Shown in pieces: positions 32,274 through 39,328 of a stretch of 64,000 nt of DNA; position 1 is the first letter of the stretch; the number at the start of each line of letters is the position of its first letter. Origin of the DNA: Ancylobacter polymorphus (lineage in GTDB: Bacteria; Pseudomonadota; Alphaproteobacteria; Rhizobiales; Xanthobacteraceae); the NCBI RefSeq assembly GCF_022836935.1, contig NZ_CP083239.1, positions 2,122,001 through 2,186,000 of the forward strand, written 5' to 3'. The translations under genes and the position numbers were made by a program. A model generated the notes under the pieces. The model searched no databases and had not been told where the DNA came from. It saw only the letters and a program-made list of their open reading frames with translations.

Positions 32274-33464
32274 ATGTATGGATTTGGATACGGCCTGACG
32301 ATCAGTAGCCGGCGGAATGGTGGCGCTCCATCAATCCAGTGGGAAGAGTGGATCGATGGCCTGACCGAGGCGCAAGTGCTTGACATCGATTTTGGGCAGA
32401 CAGACAGGCACTTTCAGGAGGCGACGGGCGTCACGCTGGCAGATGACGCAGGCGAGAGCATCGGACTGGCGCTCGACAGTGGCGCTTGGGGCGGCCGCAC
32501 GCTCGCGCAGGAGTTGGCGGGACAGGCAGAGCTTGTAACTAACGGAGACTTTACCACCGACGTATCGGGATGGAACATAAGCGCCGGCGGAAGTCTTACG
32601 TGGGACGCCGGGAAGGCTAGAATGGAGAATGTCTCTGCCCGAGCGATTGCCAGCCAATCTATCTCGCTCACCGCTAACCTCATGTACTTCTTGGCGGGAG
32701 AAGTAGAAACGGTTTCAGGCGTTATCGCCAAACTTATGGCTGGCTCGTCGCCTGGGGGGAACCAATATGCGGGGAGCACTTCAACCGCATTTGTGCCTCA
32801 GTATTTCACCCCTAGCGGGTCGCCGGTTGTTGTCTCTCTGAGAGGTGGCGACGCCAGCGCTGGCTCGGTCAGCAAAATGGACAACATTTCGCTGAAGCGA
32901 ACTCCTGGAAATGCCGGCTCGCAGGCATCGGCCCCCTTGCAGGGGAAGCGACAGGCTGGCGGTGTGTGCCGCTATGATGGCCTGGACGACACCCACCTAA
33001 CCACCTTCTTCGCTCAGGCCGGTCCAATGACGCTGCTGTATCACGGCACTGTTGCAGTGTCGCTTGCTGCGACCCAGATGGTTCTTGGTGCGTCCGGCTC
33101 AGGCGCAGACCGGTGCTGGCTTGCGATCACCACCAACGGGTTCATCGCGGCTGGCGTGGGGAGCGAAGGCGCGGCAACCATAGTCGGCACGACCGACGTT
33201 CGCGGCAAGACGATTGTTGCCGCCCTGACGTTTGACGGTACGGCGGTGAAGCTGTTCCTGCGGGTCGATGGGGTAACGACAGAAGAATACTCGGCTGCGC
33301 AGGCCGGTACCCCCACCACGACAATCCCCTTCCGCACCGGGGCCTACAACAACAATGGGACAGCGGCCGGTTGGGCCGCTGTCGATGCCAAGCGGCTGAG
33401 CGCCGCGCACAAAAGCATGGCGCTTGCGGAGTTCACGTCAATCGCAGCCGCTTGGGCTGCATAG
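32274..33464 (+). CDS. Second fibre-type protein with carbohydrate-binding-like and LamG-like parts
   Basis: A 396-aa protein. Residues about 85-215 (ELVTNGDFTTDVSGWNISAG, GSLTWDAGKARMEN...) look like a carbohydrate-binding module of the N-terminal 'NGdF....GW' type; the C-terminal half (GVCRYDGLDDTHLTTFFAQA, TLLYHGTVAVSLAATQMVLG, TIVAALTFDGTAVKLFLRVD) is LamG/concanavalin-like and ends in the AAHKSMALAEFTSIAAAW helix found at the end of such domains. Lower GC than neighbours. Likely exposed on the fibre. Confidence 0.65.
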   Translation: MYGFGYGLTISSRRNGGAPSIQWEEWIDGLTEAQVLDIDFGQTDRHFQEATGVTLADDAGESIGLALDSGAWGGRTLAQELAGQAELVTNGDFTTDVSGWNISAGGSLTWDAGKARMENVSARAIASQSISLTANLMYFLAGEVETVSGVIAKLMAGSSPGGNQYAGSTSTAFVPQYFTPSGSPVVVSLRGGDASAGSVSKMDNISLKRTPGNAGSQASAPLQGKRQAGGVCRYDGLDDTHLTTFFAQAGPMTLLYHGTVAVSLAATQMVLGASGSGADRCWLAITTNGFIAAGVGSEGAATIVGTTDVRGKTIVAALTFDGTAVKLFLRVDGVTTEEYSAAQAGTPTTTIPFRTGAYNNNGTAAGWAAVDAKRLSAAHKSMALAEFTSIAAAWAA

Positions 33465-33472
33465 GAGCGACC

Positions 33473-33883
33473 ATGACAGTCAATATCATTGCCATCACTC
33501 CATCGGCAAACCTGACCGCGATCAATGCTGTCCTAGAAGCCATGGGGCGTGGCCCGACGAATATCACGTTGAGCGCGAGCACCGATCCCGACGCGAAATG
33601 GGACGATACGCCGACCCACTACTACATGTCGGATCAAGGGGCCCCTGACTGGCTCGCCGCCGCTTTCATGGCGTTCCAGAATGGCGATCTGCCGGCCTTG
33701 GCCCCAGACTATATCTGGGGCGAAGATGGCTGCATCAGTTCGTCAGATGCCCTTGAAGCGATCACCCCAAGCAACTTTGCGGTGGCGTATTTCAACGACG
33801 GCTTTTCTCCACAGCAGCAGGAAGCCGCCGCCTTGGCGTCATATTCGGTGCCGCTCTACAAGCTGCCCCCTCCGCCCGAGTGA
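33473..33883 (+). CDS. Small protein downstream of fibre genes, unknown function
   Basis: A 136-aa protein (MTVNIIAITPSANLTAINAV..., ending YSVPLYKLPPPPE). The middle part (YYMSDQGAPDWLAAAFMAFQ, NGDLPALAPDYIWGEDGCIS) has aromatic and acidic patches. It follows the fibre genes, where chaperones or small tip proteins are usual, but no family is recognised. The stop overlaps the next gene's GTG. Confidence 0.5.
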   Translation: MTVNIIAITPSANLTAINAVLEAMGRGPTNITLSASTDPDAKWDDTPTHYYMSDQGAPDWLAAAFMAFQNGDLPALAPDYIWGEDGCISSSDALEAITPSNFAVAYFNDGFSPQQQEAAALASYSVPLYKLPPPPE

Positions 33884-34062
33884 CCTTCGCACATATGGAG
33901 ACTGTGCACGCCGCACTGTGCTTCGGTGTGCCGCTCGTCGTGATGACCTGCGGCCCGGCGGTGCAACGGGGGCTTATCCTCGCCCGCCAGAGCGAGCTTT
34001 GGCCTTTCGACATGCTCGCCGGTCTGCTGCTGATCGCGGCGCTCGGATCGCTCGCCTTCTGA
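33880..34062 (+). CDS. Small membrane protein, candidate holin
   Basis: 60 aa from GTG 33880 (GTGA overlap) or 55 aa from ATG 33895. Two hydrophobic segments (ALCFGVPLVVMTCGPAV and DMLAGLLLIAALGSLAF) separated by a charged loop match the class II holin outline. The gene opens the lysis cassette, before another membrane protein and the endolysin. Called from topology and position only. Confidence 0.5.
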   Translation: MTFAHMETVHAALCFGVPLVVMTCGPAVQRGLILARQSELWPFDMLAGLLLIAALGSLAF

Positions 34063-34087
34063 TCCTTCCGACAATCTGGAGACTGCC

Positions 34088-34309
34088 ATGCGCCTCATCC
34101 CGAACTGGCGGCGGGTGCTGACGCGCGCCTGGAGCGTGCGCTTTGGCCTGATCGCCGGCCTGTGCGAAGGGCTGAACGTGGTGCTGCAGATCACCGTGGA
34201 TCGCCTGCCCGAGGTGTCGCTGGGGCTGCGGGCTCTCGCCGGCCTCGCCGCTTGCGCCGCGATCGTCTCCCGCTTCATCGCCCAGCCTAAGAGCCTCGGA
34301 GAGGACTGA
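34088..34309 (+). CDS. Holin-like membrane protein
   Basis: A 73-aa protein: MRLIPNWRRVLTRAWSVRFG, LIAGLCEGLNVVLQITVDRL, and a second hydrophobic segment LRALAGLAACAAIVSRFIAQ. Proteins beginning with 'IP.WR.VL.RAWSVR' lie before endolysins in many alphaproteobacterial phages and are annotated as holin-like. Two membrane segments fit. Coupled to the endolysin gene by one-base overlap. Confidence 0.62.
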   Translation: MRLIPNWRRVLTRAWSVRFGLIAGLCEGLNVVLQITVDRLPEVSLGLRALAGLAACAAIVSRFIAQPKSLGED

Positions 34310-35082
34310 TGCCGACCAAACCACTGCGCCCGTCCAAGCGGGCGTCGACGGCCATTGCTGCCGTGCTGGCGACCGCCACGGCGGCCGGGGGCTATATCCT
34401 GCTGCCGACCGGCGAGAGGGTGCCGCCCGCTGTCGTGCTGGCGATGGAAACGCTTATCCCGCCATGGGAAAGCGAGGAGCTGCGCGCCTATCTCGACAAG
34501 ATCGCCAAGCCGCCGGTCTGGACCATATGCGCCGGCGACACCGAGAACGTGCGGCCCGGAATGGTGGAGACGCGGGCCGGCTGCGCCAAGCGCCTGCGGG
34601 TGCGGCTCGTCAGGGACTATTACCAGCCGCTCACACGCTGCATTGCCGGCTTCGATCAGGCGCCCGCGAGCTGGGGCGCGATGATGATCTCTCTTGCCTG
34701 GAATATCGGTGCCGGTGGAGCGTGCAAGTCCACGGCGGCGCGGCTGGGGCGCGAGGGGAAATTCCGCGAGAGCTGCGACGCGGCGACGGCGTTCAATCGC
34801 GCCGGCGGCAAGGTGATCCGTGGGCTGGTGCTGCGCCGGGAGATGGGCGACGCGACGCGGATCGGCGAGGGCGAGTTGTGCGTGACCGGGCTGGAAATGC
34901 GCGCCACCAGCCGGGCGCCCGCTGAGGCTCCGGTGGCGCCCGCCGAGCCGTCGCCGGTTCCTGCGGCCACGCCCTCCGCGCCGGCCACTAACGGGCCGCC
35001 TGTGGCGATCTTCATCGGCCTCGCGCTGGCGCTCGCCGGCGGCGCGGGCTTCCTGATCTGGCGGCGGAGGAAGACCAAGTGA
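34309..35082 (+). CDS. Membrane-anchored GH24 lysozyme (endolysin)
   Basis: A 257-aa protein. Residues 12-33 are a weakly hydrophobic signal-anchor-like segment. The GH24 core follows: E54-SEELRAYL-D63 has the T4-lysozyme E-x8-D spacing, and T72 in VWTICAGDT may be the third residue, with a 3-residue insertion (KPP). SLAWNIGAGGACKSTAARL is the usual downstream motif. Residues about 205-230 are a Pro/Ala linker, then a second membrane helix and a basic end (FIGLALALAGGAGFLIWRRR). It cuts peptidoglycan. The two anchors suggest SAR-type regulation, released by holin action or depolarisation. Confidence 0.8.
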   Translation: MPTKPLRPSKRASTAIAAVLATATAAGGYILLPTGERVPPAVVLAMETLIPPWESEELRAYLDKIAKPPVWTICAGDTENVRPGMVETRAGCAKRLRVRLVRDYYQPLTRCIAGFDQAPASWGAMMISLAWNIGAGGACKSTAARLGREGKFRESCDAATAFNRAGGKVIRGLVLRREMGDATRIGEGELCVTGLEMRATSRAPAEAPVAPAEPSPVPAATPSAPATNGPPVAIFIGLALALAGGAGFLIWRRRKTK

Positions 35083-35339
35083 TTGCCGCCGCTGTCATCG
35101 CCCTCAAATGGCTCGCCAGCCCCATCGGCCGCTATCTGCTCGTCGCCCTTCTCGCCGCCGGCGCGGTGAGCGGGATCTATCTTAAGGGGCGCTCGGAAGG
35201 CCGGGCCGCCTGCATTGCGGAGGGAGAGAAGGATGTTATTCGCACGATCGAGCGCGCGAACGATGCGCGGGCTGCTGCTGATCGCCGCAATGCTGACGAC
35301 GGCCGGCTGCGCGACGACGACACCTTCCGCCGCGACTAG
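35079..35339 (+). CDS. Inner-membrane spanin (Rz-like)
   Basis: 86 aa, GTG start in a GTGA overlap with the lysozyme stop. One N-terminal membrane helix (YLLVALLAAGAVSGIYLKGR) is followed by a charged, helical periplasmic part (CIAEGEKDVIRTIERANDAR...). This is the layout of i-spanins, and an overlapping lipoprotein gene in another frame provides the partner. Together they would fuse inner and outer membranes at lysis. Confidence 0.65.
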   Translation: MIAAAVIALKWLASPIGRYLLVALLAAGAVSGIYLKGRSEGRAACIAEGEKDVIRTIERANDARAAADRRNADDGRLRDDDTFRRD

Positions 35340-35463
35340 GGGCGCGTGCGGCGCCTTCCGGGCGATCACCTGGGAGCGCGCCGACACGGATGGCACCATC
35401 CGCCAAGTGAAGGCACACAACGCCGTCGGCCGCGAGCTGTGCGGCTGGAAGGGCGGGAAGTGA
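35233..35463 (+). CDS. Outer-membrane spanin lipoprotein (Rz1-like)
   Basis: A 76-aa protein starting at ATG 35233 with a strong AGGGAGAGAAGG ribosome binding site. The signal peptide (MRGLLLIAAMLTTAGC) ends in lipobox TAGC. The start lies inside the Rz-like gene in another frame, overlapping it by 107 bp, which is the classical Rz/Rz1 arrangement. The mature part (ATTTPSAATRGACGAFRAIT...) is about 50 residues. Confidence 0.7.
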   Translation: MLFARSSARTMRGLLLIAAMLTTAGCATTTPSAATRGACGAFRAITWERADTDGTIRQVKAHNAVGRELCGWKGGK

Positions 35464-35753
35464 TGACGGACATGCCCCGCCCGGCGGACGGAGCCCGCTT
35501 CCGGCTCGATTATACCATCAACATCGTCAACATCGCGGCCTTCATGGGGGCGCTGCTTTCCGCCGGCTACGCCTATGGCCTGCTGCACGCACGGATCGGT
35601 GTGCTGGAGGTGCAGATGGCAGCGCAGGCGCAAACGCAGGCGCGGCAGGTCGACCTGATGGAGCGCTGGGTGCGCACCGACGAGAAGGTCGCCGGCCTCG
35701 CCATGACCGTAGACAAGCACGACGCCCGGATCGAGCGGCTGGAGCAGCGCTAG
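35463..35753 (+). CDS. Small membrane protein with coiled coil
   Basis: A 96-aa protein: a cytoplasmic N-terminus, one membrane helix (NIVNIAAFMGALLSAGYAYG), then a helical region that reads as a coiled coil (RIGVLEVQMAAQAQTQARQV, AMTVDKHDARIERLEQR). Similar small proteins lie in lysis or tail regions of rhizobial phages. Function unknown. Preceded directly by the Rz1 stop (TGATG). Confidence 0.6.
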   Translation: MTDMPRPADGARFRLDYTINIVNIAAFMGALLSAGYAYGLLHARIGVLEVQMAAQAQTQARQVDLMERWVRTDEKVAGLAMTVDKHDARIERLEQR

Positions 35754-35755
35754 CC

Positions 35756-35977
35756 ATGGCGAAAGTGCCCATCGACGCGGTGCCCGGCTTCCGCGCCGCC
35801 CATGACCCGCCTACCGACCTGCTCATGATCGACGGCCCCGGCTTCTCGGGCTGCATGACGCTGGAGCAATGGGAGGCGGCCGAGCGCGCCATCCGGCAGG
35901 CCCGGCACCGCGCGCGGATGGATGAATATGAGGGGCGCTGGCCGGCATGGTCCCTCAGACAGATCGCCGACACCTAG
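35756..35977 (+). CDS. Last gene of the late operon, unknown function
   Basis: A 73-aa protein (MAKVPIDAVPGFRAAHDPPT, DLLMIDGPGFSGCMTLEQWE). Two nt after the preceding gene. Its TAG stop is shared, through the palindrome CTAG, with the stop of the minus-strand gene that runs towards it. No family recognised. Confidence 0.55.
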   Translation: MAKVPIDAVPGFRAAHDPPTDLLMIDGPGFSGCMTLEQWEAAERAIRQARHRARMDEYEGRWPAWSLRQIADT

Positions 35978-36414
35978 GTGCCCCGCCGCAACGCCGCGAG
36001 CACATCATCAAGCGTCCGTGCCGTCGCCTCCTCTCCCGCCCCCTCGCTCATGAGATCGACGGTCACAGCAAGAATGGCAGCGAGCACTTCGGCCGCGTGC
36101 CAGCCTGCCGCCCCGCCGACGCGGACCAGCGCCTCGATGTGGGGGCGCATTTCGTCATAGGCGTGATCGTCGCGCTCTTCTTCGCCGATAGGCGGAGGGG
36201 GCTCGATGCGCAGCCGCGCGCGCTCGATCAGGAAAGAGCGGGCGGCATTGGCTGTGCTTGGCTTGCCGATGCCGTCCCGCGCCCATCTTTGAACCGTGCG
36301 CAACGGCACACAGAAGTCACGCGCAAAGGGGCTTTGCCAGCGCGGCCCGTAGGCAGCGCTGGCGAGCGAGGCGAGATCGCCTGGGGTAAGAGACACCTTA
36401 TTCAGGCCTTCCAT
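35974..36414 (-). CDS. HTH-type regulator-like protein
   Basis: A 146-aa protein. Residues about 10-60 (TPGDLASLASAAYGPRWQSP, FARDFCVPLRTVQRWARDGI) form a helix-turn-helix like those in phage regulators that begin 'LA..LYG.RWQ..LAR.L.V..RTV.RW'. The C-terminal half is helical (HIEALVRVGGAAGWHAAEVL...). It is transcribed against the late operon, after the small gene at 36402, from a promoter region with a 17-bp dyad. It may be a lysogen-expressed regulator. Confidence 0.6.
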   Translation of the reverse strand: MEGLNKVSLTPGDLASLASAAYGPRWQSPFARDFCVPLRTVQRWARDGIGKPSTANAARSFLIERARLRIEPPPPIGEEERDDHAYDEMRPHIEALVRVGGAAGWHAAEVLAAILAVTVDLMSEGAGEEATARTLDDVLAALRRGT

Positions 36415-36668
36415 TTGCCAATGACGATGCTGCCGATCACTTGGCGGGATTCTGCCATCTCTCCGGTCACCGCGTCGCGTTCATGGGTGACACCATGGCA
36501 GATGCCATCCGCGTCGGCGTTTTCCTCGGCGGAGACATCGTTGTAGCAAGCGACGCCGGCAGCGAGCAGGTCGGCATCGCTTAGGCCGGCCATATCTTCG
36601 GTAGTCAGGACCGTTTCGGCCTGACGGTCGGTGCGGACGAAAATGGCAGCGCGGAAAATCGTGGTCAT
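36402..36668 (-). CDS. Small protein of unknown function
   Basis: An 88-aa acidic protein (MTTIFRAAIFVRTDRQAETV, LTTEDMAGLSDADLLAAGVA, CYNDVSAEENADADGICHGV). AAGGAG lies before ATG 36668. First gene after the dyad at 36725-36741; overlaps the regulator-like gene by 13 bp. No family recognised. Confidence 0.55.
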   Translation of the reverse strand: MTTIFRAAIFVRTDRQAETVLTTEDMAGLSDADLLAAGVACYNDVSAEENADADGICHGVTHERDAVTGEMAESRQVIGSIVIGKWKA

Positions 36669-36724
36669 TGTCGGTCTCCTTACCGATGGAAGCGGCCCAA
36701 TGCCGTCGTCCATGTAGATGACAT

Positions 36725-36741
36725 TACGCCATTTTGGCGTA
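36725..36741. promoter_or_regulatory. 17-bp perfect dyad, candidate operator
   Basis: TACGCCA-TTT-TGGCGTA, a perfect 7-3-7 inverted repeat, 57 bp upstream of the first of two minus-strand genes, the second encoding an HTH protein. The position suits autoregulation by that protein. Confidence 0.5.
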
Positions 36742-36836
36742 GTCGTCAATAGCGATCATGACATTCGCGCTGAGCGCGGATCGCTGCCGGGACGCCTCCC
36801 GTTTCTTAGCCCTCGGGCGTTCCTCCCTGTCGACTT

Positions 36837-36869
36837 GCCCCGCCGGCCGAAAGGTCGCGCGGGGCCTTT
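36837..36869 (+). terminator. Probable intrinsic terminator
   Basis: GCCCCGCCGGCC, a GAAA tetraloop, GGTCGCGCGGGGC and then CTTTT: a GC-rich hairpin (mostly paired, two mismatches) with a short T-run on the plus strand. It could end any plus-strand transcription running out of the late operon past the small regulatory genes. Confidence 0.5.
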
Positions 36870-36896
36870 TCGTCGTTTCTGGCCTATGCTCCCGGC

Positions 36897-37142
36897 ATGG
36901 CCTCATCTAACGGCGCCCTCGGCGAGTGCATCGCCCTCGGCTATGGCATCCGGGCGACGTGCCTGGCGTGCTGGCATGCGCGGGAGCTTGATCTGCCGGC
37001 GCTCGCCGCTCGGCTCGGGCTGGACCACGGCGCTCTGCATGACGATCTCGTCCCGCGCCTGCGATGCGCCGAGTGCGGCAGCAAGCGAATCGCGCTTACG
37101 GCGCTGCCGCCCGATGTGCCGACCTGGGGCGGGGCGACGTGA
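36897..37142 (+). CDS. Small zinc-ribbon-type protein
   Basis: An 81-aa protein (MASSNGALGECIALGYGIRA). Two CxxC pairs (CLAC and CAEC, about 34 residues apart) could bind zinc; between them is a helical stretch (ELDLPALAARLGLDHGALHD). It resembles short Cys-rich proteins encoded at prophage ends in Hyphomicrobiales. Function unknown. It stands alone on the plus strand after the terminator-like hairpin. Confidence 0.55.
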   Translation: MASSNGALGECIALGYGIRATCLACWHARELDLPALAARLGLDHGALHDDLVPRLRCAECGSKRIALTALPPDVPTWGGAT

Positions 37143-37146
37143 AGGC

Positions 37147-37353
37147 TTAGACCACGCAGTGGAGCCCCTCGCCACGCTCGTTCAATTCGGAGTGCAGAGC
37201 CTCAAGGATGAAGTCGCCCTTGTCCTTCGGCTCATAGATGCGATCCCATGCCGTCCATGCCCGCTTAAGCTGCTCGGTCGGGAGGCGCTTGATCACCTCT
37301 CGGCATTCTGGGCCGGGAGGAATGTCAGGCAGGAACTCAATGACATCGCCCAT
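37147..37353 (-). CDS. Small acidic protein at prophage right end
   Basis: A 68-aa protein (MGDVIEFLPDIPPGPECREV, IKRLPTEQLKRAWTAWDRIY). Third of three tightly packed minus-strand genes. GGAG precedes the ATG. No family recognised. Likely prophage cargo or a regulator. Confidence 0.5.
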   Translation of the reverse strand: MGDVIEFLPDIPPGPECREVIKRLPTEQLKRAWTAWDRIYEPKDKGDFILEALHSELNERGEGLHCVV

Positions 37354-37356
37354 CCC

Positions 37357-37572
37357 TCACTCCTCTATGTCTGGTGCGGTGAAGCGGGATGGCTCTTGAT
37401 GCTCATCCCCGCGAGCAAATACGATCAGATCGCCTTCGGCAATCTCCCGGCGAGCGCGAGTGTCCCACCAGCGGTGAATGAAGTCAGGCCGCCCGAAAGC
37501 GCGCACGGCCGATGTGTACTCGTCGCCCCGGAATCCGACGAAATGGACGCAGCGTCTCACTTGATAGCCCAT
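37357..37572 (-). CDS. Small protein at prophage right end
   Basis: 71 aa from ATG 37572 (MGYQVRRCVHFVGFRGDEYT, SAVRAFGRPDFIHRWWDTRA). The segment 'F.GF.GDEY..A...FG.PDFIH..WD.RA' looks like a conserved short phage family, unnamed to me. It overlaps the upstream gene by 16 bp and is followed after 3 nt by the next gene. Confidence 0.55.
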   Translation of the reverse strand: MGYQVRRCVHFVGFRGDEYTSAVRAFGRPDFIHRWWDTRARREIAEGDLIVFARGDEHQEPSRFTAPDIEE

Positions 37573-37694
37573 AGCCGCAGGCACTCCTCGCACATCTCGC
37601 CACCTGGCCCGCGCTTCGGGCAGTCGGCCGGGCAATCGGGCTGCATCAGCCAGCGCCAGAGGCGGCGGGCGGCGGCTATGACGCGCTTAAGCAT
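37557..37694 (-). CDS. Very small Cys-rich protein
   Basis: A 45-aa protein: a basic N-terminal helix (MLKRVIAAARRLWRWLMQPD) then a Cys cluster (DCPADCPKRGPGGEMCEECL), which could bind a metal. No clear ribosome binding site was checked beyond a GC-rich context. It begins the three-gene minus-strand block next to the host junction. Confidence 0.4.
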   Translation of the reverse strand: MLKRVIAAARRLWRWLMQPDCPADCPKRGPGGEMCEECLRLWAIK

Positions 37695-37737
37695 GCGCGG
37701 CCCCGGGGAACAGGCGCGGAACGGGGAGCGAGGTGGC

Positions 37738-37774
37738 TGTGTCAGTTTTGTGCCACTTCCTGACACATGTTCGC
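37738..37774. repeat. Inverted repeat near the prophage-host junction, partly repeated at 49586
   Basis: TGTGTCAG (37738-37745) and CTGACACA (37760-37767) form a perfect 8-bp dyad with a 14-nt loop. The 15-mer CTGACACATGTTCGC (37760-37774) recurs exactly at 49586-49600, just after another host gene. This suggests a host dispersed element and not part of the phage, so the prophage's right end probably lies at or left of about 37738. Confidence 0.4.
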
Positions 37775-37868
37775 TGCGCGTTCCTGCGAGCGAACGGCGC
37801 GTTCGAGGTTGCGACGAAGCGAACATAGGCGGGAAAGCCTTTTCCTATTGCGCTTTCGCTCCGGCCGG

Positions 37869-37922
37869 AGTAGACCCCTTCTCGGGCTACCCCTCCCCAC
37901 CGAGGGGCACCCATCTGGAAGG
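37869..37922 (+). ncRNA. Candidate serC leader RNA
   Basis: The stretch before serC contains GTAG...CTAC arms (37870-37873 with 37887-37890) and a CCCCT/AGGGG hairpin (37890-37894 with 37903-37907), followed by the GGAAGG ribosome binding site. Established knowledge: a conserved serC 5' leader motif is known upstream of serC-serA in alphaproteobacteria. The position and hairpins fit it. A covariance-model search would settle the matter. Confidence 0.5.
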
Positions 37923-37931
37923 ATGGCTATC

Positions 37932-39107
37932 ATGACAAATACCGCGCAGCCGGCTGTGAAGCCGGCCAATCCCAATTTTTCGTCCGGCCCCTGTGCCAAG
38001 CGTCCCGGCTGGACGCTTGAGGCTTTGAGCGACGCTCCGCTCGGCCGCTCGCACCGTGCCAAGGTCGGCAAGGCGAAGCTGAAGCTCGCCATCGACCTCA
38101 CCCGCGACGTCCTCGAAATTCCCGCTGATTACCGCATCGGCATCGTTCCCGCGTCCGACACCGGCGCGGTCGAGATGGCGCTGTGGTCGCTGCTCGGCGC
38201 GCGCCCGGTCGATCTTCTCGCCTGGGAAAGCTTCGGCGAAGGCTGGGTGACGGATGTCGTCAAGCAGCTCAAGCTCAAGGACGCCCGCGTCCTGAAGGCG
38301 CCTTATGGCGAACTGCCCGATCTCGGCCAGGTGAATTTCGACCATGACGTGGTCTTCACCTGGAACGGCACCACCTCGGGCGTGCGGGTGCCGAATGGTG
38401 ATTTCATCCCCGCCGACCGGCAGGGTCTGACCATTTGCGACGCCACCTCGGCCGCCTTCGCGCAGAATCTCGACTGGGCCAAGCTCGATGTCGTGACCTA
38501 TAGCTGGCAGAAGGTGCTGGGCGGCGAAGCCGCGCACGGCATGCTGATCCTCTCACCCCGCGCGGTCGAGCGGCTGGAAAGCTATGTTCCGGCCTGGCCG
38601 CTGCCGAAGATCTTCCGCCTCACCAAGGGCGGCAAGCTGATCGAAGGCACCTTCGAGGGCGAGACCATCAACACCCCGTCCATGCTCTGCGTCGAGGACT
38701 ATATCGACGCGCTGAACTGGGCGAAGGCGGTGGGCGGGCTCAAGGGCCTGCAGGCGCGCTCGGACGCCAATTTCAAGGTGCTGGCCGACTATGTCGCCAA
38801 GACGCCCTGGATCGACTTCCTCGCCACGGTGCCGGAAACCCGCTCCAACACCAGCGTGTGCCTCGTGGTCGCCGACCCCGAGGTGAAGGCGCTGGCGCCG
38901 GACGCGCAGGCGGCTTTCGCCAAGGCGCTGGCGGCGTCGCTGGAAAAGGCCGGCGTCGCCTATGACATTGGCGCCTATCGCGACGCGCCGGCGGGCCTGC
39001 GCATCTGGGCGGGCGCCACGGTCGAGGCGTCCGATCTCGACGCGCTGCTGCCCTGGCTCGACTGGGCTTTCGCCACCGCCAAGGCCGGCCTCAAGCAGGC
39101 GGCCTGA
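37932..39107 (+). CDS. serC: Phosphoserine aminotransferase
   Basis: A 391-aa class V aminotransferase of the alphaproteobacterial type ([99 protein letters not shown]). The Lys in SWQKVLGGE binds PLP. It converts 3-phosphohydroxypyruvate and glutamate to phosphoserine and 2-oxoglutarate. ATG 37932 was preferred since GGAAGG lies 9 nt upstream; ATG 37923 is in frame too. serA follows after 221 bp. Confidence 0.95.
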   Translation: MTNTAQPAVKPANPNFSSGPCAKRPGWTLEALSDAPLGRSHRAKVGKAKLKLAIDLTRDVLEIPADYRIGIVPASDTGAVEMALWSLLGARPVDLLAWESFGEGWVTDVVKQLKLKDARVLKAPYGELPDLGQVNFDHDVVFTWNGTTSGVRVPNGDFIPADRQGLTICDATSAAFAQNLDWAKLDVVTYSWQKVLGGEAAHGMLILSPRAVERLESYVPAWPLPKIFRLTKGGKLIEGTFEGETINTPSMLCVEDYIDALNWAKAVGGLKGLQARSDANFKVLADYVAKTPWIDFLATVPETRSNTSVCLVVADPEVKALAPDAQAAFAKALAASLEKAGVAYDIGAYRDAPAGLRIWAGATVEASDLDALLPWLDWAFATAKAGLKQAA

Positions 39108-39158
39108 GCCCCTTTCGCGACGGTCCCCGCCGCTGACGCAAGGGGACGGCGAAGGGGC
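39108..39158 (+). repeat. Imperfect hairpin between serC and serA
   Basis: GCCCCTTTCGC (39108-39118) pairs with GCGAAGGGGC (39149-39158) with one bulge, and GTCCCC (39123-39128) with GGGGAC (39142-39147) inside it. No T-tract. It directly follows the serC stop and may lower serA transcription or protect the serC mRNA end. The remainder of the gap to serA shows no gene. Confidence 0.45.
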
Positions 39159-39328
39159 CGTGCAGGCGGCGAAGGCGCAGGGCTTTCTCTCCCGGCCGCG
39201 TCTCGCCTTCGACGCCTTGCATGTGCGCCCGACGAACGCTTCGTCGTCCCCTCCCGCCAGCGGCGGGAGCCTTACCTCTCCCGCTCCGCGCGGGTCGATG
39301 TTCCCCTTTTCCGAACAGGATGAAGCCC

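Noticed and set aside
1..37700. Gene transfer agent cluster
   Set aside because: Some tail parts are GTA-like, but integrase, CI/Cro-type immunity, replication genes with iterons, cos-type packaging and a lysis cassette show a temperate phage.
37742..38101. Minus-strand frame across the serC leader and start
   Set aside because: It runs antisense through the serC N-terminus and leader; no motif or ribosome binding site.
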